This document shows positions 57,501-64,000 of a DNA stretch of 64,000 bases, in pieces. The notes under the pieces are model-generated. The model saw only the letters and a program-made list of their open reading frames with translations. It was not told the DNA's origin and ran no database searches. How positions within the stretch are numbered: the first letter of the stretch is position 1; each line of letters begins with the position of its first letter. A program made the translations under genes and the position numbers. The stretch is from Rallus limicola (Eukaryota > Chordata > Aves > Gruiformes > Rallidae): NCBI GenBank assembly GCA_022605955.1, contig JAKCOZ010000263.1, forward strand, positions 270,082 through 334,081, given 5' to 3'.

Positions 57501-60315
57501 TAAAGAAGCTAGGCCTGAAAGGCATAGCTTGTCTGAAACCTCCTAACAGGACACACGAGCAGGCCCCTGTCACTTTGGCTCTCAGCCTTTTCCTTTGCCT
57601 GGAAAGAGGGAACATGCCTGGAACCTCCTACGGTGCTTTTCTCGGCCCTAGCAGACTGCAGTTCAAAACATGCTAAACGTCCAGCAATAACTCCCAAAGT
57701 AAAGAAGCTAGGCCTGAAAGGCATAGCTTGTCTGAAACCTCCTAACAGGACACACGAGCAGCCCCTGTCACTTTGGCTCTCAGCCTTTTCCTTTGCCTGG
57801 AAAGAGGGAACATGCCTGGAACCTCCTACGGTGCTTTTCTCGGCCCTAGCAGACTGCAGTTCAAAACATGCTAAACGTCCAGCAATAACTCCCAAAGTAA
57901 AGAAGCTAGGCCTGAAAGGCATACCTTGTCTGAAACCTCCTAACAGGGACACACGAGCAGACCCTGTCACTTTGGCTCTCAGCCTTTTCCTTTGCCTGAA
58001 AGAGGGAACATGCCTGGAACCTCCTACGGTGCTTTTCTCGGCCCTAGCAGACTGCAGTTCAAAACATGCTAAACGTCCAGCAATAACTCCCAAAGTATAG
58101 AAGCTAGGCCTGAAAGGCATAGCTTGTCTGAAACCTCCTAACAGGACACACGAGCAGACCCTGTCACTTTGGCTCTCAGCCTTTTCCTTTGCCTGGAAAG
58201 AGGGAACATGCCTGGAACCTCCTACGGTGATTTTTCTCGGCCCTAGCAGACTGCAGTTCAAAACATGCTAAACGTCCAGCAATAACTCCTCAAAGTAAAG
58301 AAGCTAGGCCTGAAAGGCATAGCTTGTCTGAAACCTCCTAACAGGGACACACGAGCAGACCCTGTCACTTTGGCTCTCAGCCTTTTCCTTTGCCTGGAAA
58401 GAGGGAACATGCCTGGAACCTCCTACGGTGCTTTTCTCGGGCCCCTAGCAGACTGCAGTTCAAAACATGCTAAACGTCCAGCAATAACTCCCAAAGTAAA
58501 GAAGCTCGGCCTGAAAGGCATAGCTTGTCTGAAACCTCCTAACAGGACACACGAGCAGACCCTGTCACTTTGGCTCTCAGCCCTTTTCCTTTGCCTGGAA
58601 AGAGGGAACATGCCTGGAACCTCCTACGGTGCTTTTCTCGGCCCTAGCAGACTGCAGTTCAAAAACATGCTAAACGTCCAGCAATAACTCCCAAAGTAAA
58701 GAAGCTAGGCCTGAAAGGCATAGCTTGTCTGAAACCTCCTAACAGGACACACGAGCAGACCCCTGTCACTTTGGCTCTCAGCCTTTTCCTTTGCCTGGAA
58801 AGAGGGAACATGCCTGGAACCTCCTACGGTGCTTTTCTCGGCCCTAGCAGACTGCAGTTCAAAACATGCTAAACGTCCAGCAATAACTCCCAAAGTAAAG
58901 AAGCTAGGCCTGAAAGGCATAGCTTGTCTGAAACCTCCTAACAGGACACACCGAGCAGACCCTGTCACTTTGGCTCTCAGCCTTTTCCTTTGCCTGGAAA
59001 GAGGGAACATGCCTGGAACCTCCTACGGTGCTTTTCTCGGCCCTAGCAGACTGCAGTTCAAAACATGCTAAACGTCCAGCAATAACTCCCAAAGTAAAGA
59101 AGCTAGGCCTGAAAGGGCATAGCTTGTCTGAAACCTCCTAACAGGACACACAAGCAGCCCCTGTCACTTTGGCTCTCAGCCTTTTCCTTTGCCTGGAAAG
59201 AGGGAACATGCCTGGAACCTCCTACGGTGCTTCTTCTCGGCCCTAGCAGACTGCAGTTCAAAACATGCTAAACGTCCAGCAATAACTCCCAAAGTAAAGA
59301 AGCTAGGCCTGAAAGGCATAGCTTGTCTGAAACCTCCTAACAGGACACACGAGCAGCCCCTGTCACTTTGGCTCTCAGCCTTTTCCTTTGCCTGGAAAGA
59401 GGGAACATGCCTGGAACCTCCTACGGTGCTTTTCTCGGCCCTAGCAGACTGCAGTTCAAAACATGCTAAACGTCCAGCAATAACTCCCAAAGTAAAGAAG
59501 CTAGGCCTGAAAGGCATAGCTTGTCTGAAACCTCCTAACAGGACACACGAGCAGCCCCTGTCACTTTGGCTCTCAGCCTTTTCCTTTGCCTGGAAAGAGG
59601 GAACATGCCTGGAACCTCCTACGGTGCTTTTCTCGGCCCTAGCAGACTGCAGTTCAAAACATGCTAAACGTCCAGCAATAACTCCCAAAGTAAAGAAGCT
59701 AGGCCTGAAAGGCATACCTTGTCTGAAACCTCCTAACAGGACACACGAGCAGACCCTGTCACTTTGGCTCTCAGCCTTTTCCTTTGCCTGGAAAGAGGGG
59801 AACATGCCTGGAACCTCCTACGGTGCTTTTCTCGGCCCTAGCAGACTGCAGTTCAAAACATGCTAAACGTCCAGCAATAACTCCCAAAGTATAGAAGCTA
59901 GGCCTGAAAGGCATAGCTTGTCTGAAACCTCCTAACAGGACACACGAGGCAGACCCTGTCACTTTGGCTCTCAGCCTTTTCCTTTGCCTGGAAAGAGGGA
60001 ACATGCCTGGAACCTCCTACGGTGATTTTCTCGGCCCTAGCAGACTGCAGTTCAAAACATGCTAAACGTCCAGCAATAACTCCCAAAGTAAAGAAGCTAG
60101 GCCTGAAAGGCATAGCTTGTCTGAAACCTCCTAACAGGACACACGAGCAGACCCTGTCACTTTGGCTCTCAGCCTTTTCCTTTGCCTGGAAAGAGGGAAC
60201 ATGCCTGGAACCTCCTACGGTGCTTTTCTCGGCCCTAGCAGACTGCAGTTCAAAACATGCTAAACGTCCAGCAATAACTCCCAAAGTAAAGAAGCTAGGC
60301 ATGAAAGGCATAGCT

Positions 60316-60386
60316 TGTCCTGTTAGGAGGTTTCAGACAAGCTAGGCCTGAAAGGCATAGCTTGTCTGAAACCTCCTAACAGGACA
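60316..60386. repeat. Palindromic junction J22
   Basis: J6-type palindrome with perfect 29-nt arms. It is the only intact junction in domain D and lies beside a stretch of clean monomers (60,000-60,980). Confidence 0.94.
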
Positions 60387-63300
60387 CACGAGCAGCCCCT
60401 GTCACTTTGGTTCTCAGCCTTTTCCTTTGCCTGGAAAGAGGGAACATGCCTGGAACCTCCTACGGTGCTTTTCTCGGCCCTAGCAGACTGCAGTTCAAAA
60501 CATGCTAAACGTCCAGCAATAACTCCCAAAGTAAAGAAGCTAGGCCTGAAAGGCATAGCTTGTGTGAAACCTCCTAACAGGACACACGAGCAGACCCTGT
60601 CACTTTGGCTCTCAGCCTTTTCCTTTGCCTGGAAAGAGGGAACATGCCTGGAACCTCCTACGGTGCTTTTCTCGGACCGAGCAGACTGCAGTTCAAAACA
60701 TGCTAAACGTCCAGCAATAACTCCCAAAGTAAAGAAGCTAGGCCTGAAAGGCATAGCTTGTCTGAAACCTCCTAACAGGACACACGAGCAGACCCTGTCA
60801 CTTTGGCTCTCAGCCTTTTCCTTTGCCTGGAAAGAGGGAACATGCCTGGAACCTCCTACGGTGCTTTTCTCGGCCCTAGCAGACTGCAGTTCAAAACATG
60901 CTAAACGTCCAGCAATAACTCCCAAAGTAAAGAAGCTAGGCCTGAAAGGCATAGCTTGTCTGAAACCTCCTAACAGGACACACAAGCAGACCCCTGTCAC
61001 TTTGGCTCTCAGCCTTTTCCTTTGCCTGGAAAGAGGGGAACATGCCTGGAACCTCCTACGGTGCTTTTCTCGGCCCTAGCAGACTGCAATTCAAAACATG
61101 CTAAACGTCCAGCAATAACTCCCAAAGTAAAGAAGCTAGGCCTGAAAGGCATAGCTTGTCTGAAACCTCCTAACAGGACACATGAGCAAACCCTTTCACT
61201 TTGGCTCTCAGCTTTTTTCCTTTGCTTGGAAAGAGGGAACATGCCTGGAACCTCCTACGGTGCTTTTCTCGGCCCTAGCAGACTGCAGTTCAAAACATGC
61301 TAAACGTCCAGCAATAACTCCCAAAGTAAAGAAGCTAGGCCTGAAAGGCATAGCTTGTCTGAAACCTCCTAACAGGACATCACGAGCAGACCCTGTCACT
61401 TTGGCTCTCAGCCTTTTCCTTTGCCTGGAAAGAGGGGAACATGCCTGGAACCTCCTACGGTGCTTTTTCTCGGCCCTAGGCAGACTGCAGTTCAAAACAT
61501 GCTAAACGTCCAGCAATATCTCCCAAAGTAAAGAAGCTAGGCCTGAAAGGCATAGCTTGTCTGAAACCTCCTAACAGGACACCCGAGCAGACCCCTGTCA
61601 CTTTGGCTCTCAGCCTTTTCCTTTGCCTGGAAAGAGGGAACATGCCTGGAACCTCCTACGGTGCTTTTCTCGGCCCTAGCAGACTGCAGTTCAAAACATG
61701 CTAAACGTCCAGCAATAACTCCCAAAGTAAAGAAGCTAGGCCTGAAAGGCATAGCTTGTCTGAAACCTCCTAACAGGACACACGAGCAGCCCCTGTCACT
61801 TTGGCTCTCAGCCTTTTCCTTTGCCTGGAAAGAGGGAACATGCCTGGAACCTCCTACGGTGCTTTTCTCGGCCCTAGCAGACTGCAGTTCAAAACATGCT
61901 AAACGTCCAGCAATAACTCCCAAGTAAAGAAGCTAGGCATGAAAGGCATAGCTTGTCTGAAACCTCCTAACAGGACACACAAGCAGACCCTGTCACTTTG
62001 GCTCTCAGCCTTTTCCTTTGCCTGGAAAGAGGGAACATGCCTGGAACCTCCTACGGTGCTTTTCTCGGCCCTAGCAGACTGCAGTTCAAAACATGCTAAA
62101 CGTCCAGCAATAACTCCCAAAGTAAAGAAGCTAGACCTGAAAGGCATAGCTTGTTCTGAAACCTCCTAACAGGACACAACGAGCAGCCCCCTGTCACTTT
62201 GGCTCTCAGCCTTTTCCTTTGCCTGGAAAGAGGGAACATGCCTGGAAACCTCCTACGGTGCTTTTCTCGGCCCTAGCAGACTGCAGTTCAAAACATGCTA
62301 AACGTCCAGCAATAACTCCCAAAGTAAAGAAGCTAGGCCTGAAAGGCATAGCTTTGTCTGAAACCTCCTAACAGGACATACGAGCAGACCCTGTCACTTT
62401 GGCTCTCAGCCTTTTCCTTTGCCTGGAAAGAGGGAACATGCCTGGAACCTCCTATGGTGCTTTTCCTCGGCCCTAGCAGACTGCAGTTCAAAACATGCTA
62501 AACGTCCAGCAATAACTCCCAAAGTATAGAAGCTAGGCCTGAAAGGCATAGCTTGTCTGAAACCTCCTAACAGGACACACGAGCAGCCCCTGTCACTTTG
62601 GCTCTCAGCCTTTTCCTTTGCCTGGAAAGAGGGAACATGCCTGGAACCTCCTACGGTGCTTTTCTCGGCCCTAGCAGACTGCAGTTCAAAACATGCTAAA
62701 CGTCCAGCAATAACTCCCAAAGTAAAGAAGCTAGGCCTGAAAGGCATAGCTTGTCTGAAACCTCCTAACAGGACACACGAGCAGCCCCTGTCACTTTGGC
62801 TCTCAGCCTTTTCCTTTGCCTGGAAAGAGGGAACATGCCTGGAACCTCCTACGGTGCTTTTCTCGGCCCTAGCAGACCTGCAGTTCAAAACATGCTAAAC
62901 GTCCAGCAATAACTCCCAAAGTAAAGAAGCTAGGCCTGAAAGGCATAGCTTGTCTGAAACCTCCTAACAGGACACACGAGCAGACCCTGTCACTTTGGCT
63001 CTCAGCCTTTTCCTTTGCCTGGAAAGAGGGAACATGCCTGGAACCTCCTACGGTGCTTTTCTCGGCCCTAGCAGACTGCAGTTCAAAACATGCTCAACGT
63101 CCAGCAATAACTCCCAAAGTAAAGAAGCTAGGCCTGAAAGGCATAGCTTGTCTGAAACCTCCTAACAGGACACACGAGCAGCCCCTGTCACTTTGGCTCT
63201 CAGCCTTTTCCTTTGCCTGGAAAGAGGGAACATGCCTGGAACCTCCTACGGTGCTTTTCTCGGCCCTAGCAGACTGCAGTTCAAAACATGCTAAACGTCC

Positions 63301-64000
63301 AGCAATAACTCCCAAAGTAAAAGAAGCTAGGCATGAAAGGCATAGCTTGTCTGAAACCTCCTAACAGGACACACAAGCAGACCCTGTCACTTTGGCTCTC
63401 AGCCTTTTCCTTTGCCTGGAAAGAGGGAACATGCCTGGAACCTCCTACGGTGCTTTTCTCGGCCCTAGCAGACTGCAGTTCAAAACATGCTAAACGTCCA
63501 GCAATAACTCCCAAAGTAAAGAAGCTAGGCCTGAAAGGCATAGCTTGTCTGAAACCTCCTAACAGGACACACGAGCAGCCCCTGTCACTTTGGCTCTCAG
63601 CCTTTTCCTTTGCCTGGAAAGAGGGAACATGCCTGGAACCTCCTACGGTGCTTTTCTCGGCCCTAGCAGACTGCAGTTCAAAACATGCTAAACGTCCAGC
63701 AATAACTCCCAAAGTAAAGAAGCTAGGCCTGAAAGGCATAGCTTGTCTGAAACCTCCTAACAGGACACACGAGCAGACCCTGTCACTTTGGCTCTCAGCC
63801 TTTTCCTTTGCCTGGAAAGAGGGAACATGCCTGGAACCTCCTACGGTGCTTTTCTCGGCCCTAGCAGACTGCAGTTCAAAACATGCTCAACGTCCAGCAA
63901 TAACTCCCAAAGTAAAAGAAGCTAGGCCTGAAAGGCATAGCTTGTCTGAAACCTCCTAACAGGACACACGAGCAGACCCTGTCACTTTGGGCTCTCAGCC

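Larger units (their letters stand above)
1..64000. repeat. 198-bp tandem satellite array, whole window
   Basis: The sequence repeats with an exact 198-bp period from the first to the last base, about 318 copies, all in the same orientation. Landmarks recurring every 198 bp include TGCTTTTCTCGG, GACTGCAGTTC (PstI), AACTCCCAAAGTAAAG, CTAGGCCTGAAAGG, GAAACCTCCTAACAGG, CACTTTGGCTCTCAG and GCCTGGAAAGAGGG. Successive GTGCTTTTC landmarks fall at 180, 378, 576, 774 and so on. The consensus is 50% GC (57 C, 42 G) with four CpGs. Copies differ by a small set of recurrent substitutions that define monomer subtypes and higher-order repeats. No unique DNA interrupts the array, so its true length exceeds 64 kb. 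A centromeric, pericentromeric or subtelomeric position is plausible but not shown by the sequence. Confidence 0.99.
52426..64000. repeat. Domain D: same satellite with dense small indels
   Basis: From GAGGGAAACA at about 52,426 onward, monomers carry frequent 1-2 bp indels, mostly single-base insertions in short runs. Examples are CTAAAACG at 52,490, CTCCCCAAAG at 52,510, GAAAACCTCC at 52,552, TTTTTCC at 53,003, AACCATGC at 53,486, a 4-bp insertion at about 53,088, GGTGCTCTTTTC at 55,048, TCACTTGG at 55,183 and GAGGGGAAC at 59,797. I count roughly 70-80 by eye. Clean stretches remain, e.g. 57,000-57,550, 59,260-59,790 and 60,000-60,980. Substitution types are those of domain C. A lower-accuracy consensus is the likeliest cause. 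Confidence 0.88.

Noticed and set aside
15720..60386. Palindromic junctions as rho-independent terminators or as miRNA genes
   Set aside because: There is no U-tract after the stem, and the array looks eukaryotic. The hairpin arises from an inverted piece of the satellite itself, with no sign of a dedicated small-RNA gene.
1..64000. CRISPR array
   Set aside because: The period is 198 bp with near-complete identity along the whole unit, so there are no variable spacers.
1..64000. Telomeric, rDNA or tRNA-derived repeat
   Set aside because: There are no TTAGGG-like runs, no rRNA-like conserved blocks and no tRNA A/B box pair at proper spacing that I could recognise in the monomer.
52426..64000. 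Domain D as an old, decaying array edge
   Set aside because: Decay would raise substitutions along with indels. Here mainly 1-base insertions rise, with clean patches between, which fits sequencing error better. The alternative is not fully excluded.

Overview
The whole window is one head-to-tail satellite DNA array. I find no protein-coding gene, RNA gene, transposon, CRISPR array or unique flanking sequence. The repeat unit is exactly 198 bp, with GC close to 50% (99 of 198 bases by hand count of the consensus). About 318 copies are present and most differ from the consensus by only a few substitutions. Nearly every monomer carries one PstI site (CTGCAG).

The sequence suggests a eukaryote with CpG methylation, most likely a vertebrate. 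The monomer has only 4 CpGs (observed/expected about 0.33), and three of these four sites vary between copies as TpG or CpA, the trace of methyl-C deamination. Length, homogeneity and higher-order organisation fit a centromeric, pericentromeric or other heterochromatic array. I cannot name the species or the satellite family from sequence alone.

Layout. Domain A (1-15,719) is pure 198-bp monomers in a higher-order repeat (HOR) of 16, 16 and 18 monomers (3,168, 3,168 and 3,564 bp). These sum to a 9,900-bp superunit that starts to repeat at 9,901. Domain B (15,720-30,642) and domain C (30,643-52,425) contain the same monomers interrupted by a recurrent 47-bp insertion. The insertion makes a 71-nt near-perfect palindrome, found 21 times in B and C and once in D. 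Spacing between neighbouring palindromes is 47 + n x 198 bp, with n from 2 to 23 (one block is 1 bp short). B contains repeated 5-, 6- and 11-monomer blocks, and C contains a 4,252-bp tandem duplication. Domain D (52,426-64,000) is the same satellite with an abrupt rise in 1-2 bp indels (roughly 70-80 by eye, against one in the preceding 52 kb). This looks more like a drop in sequence accuracy than biology.

Because 198 is a multiple of three and one frame on each strand lacks stops, the array shows very long open frames, up to 3,281 codons. I treat these as by-products of the repeat. Stops and frameshifts arise freely, changes look neutral, and both strands are open at once. The most notable feature is the palindromic junction family. 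It has the structure expected of a double template switch at short microhomologies, was amplified as part of HOR units, and would form a hairpin of about 29-34 bp in each copy.
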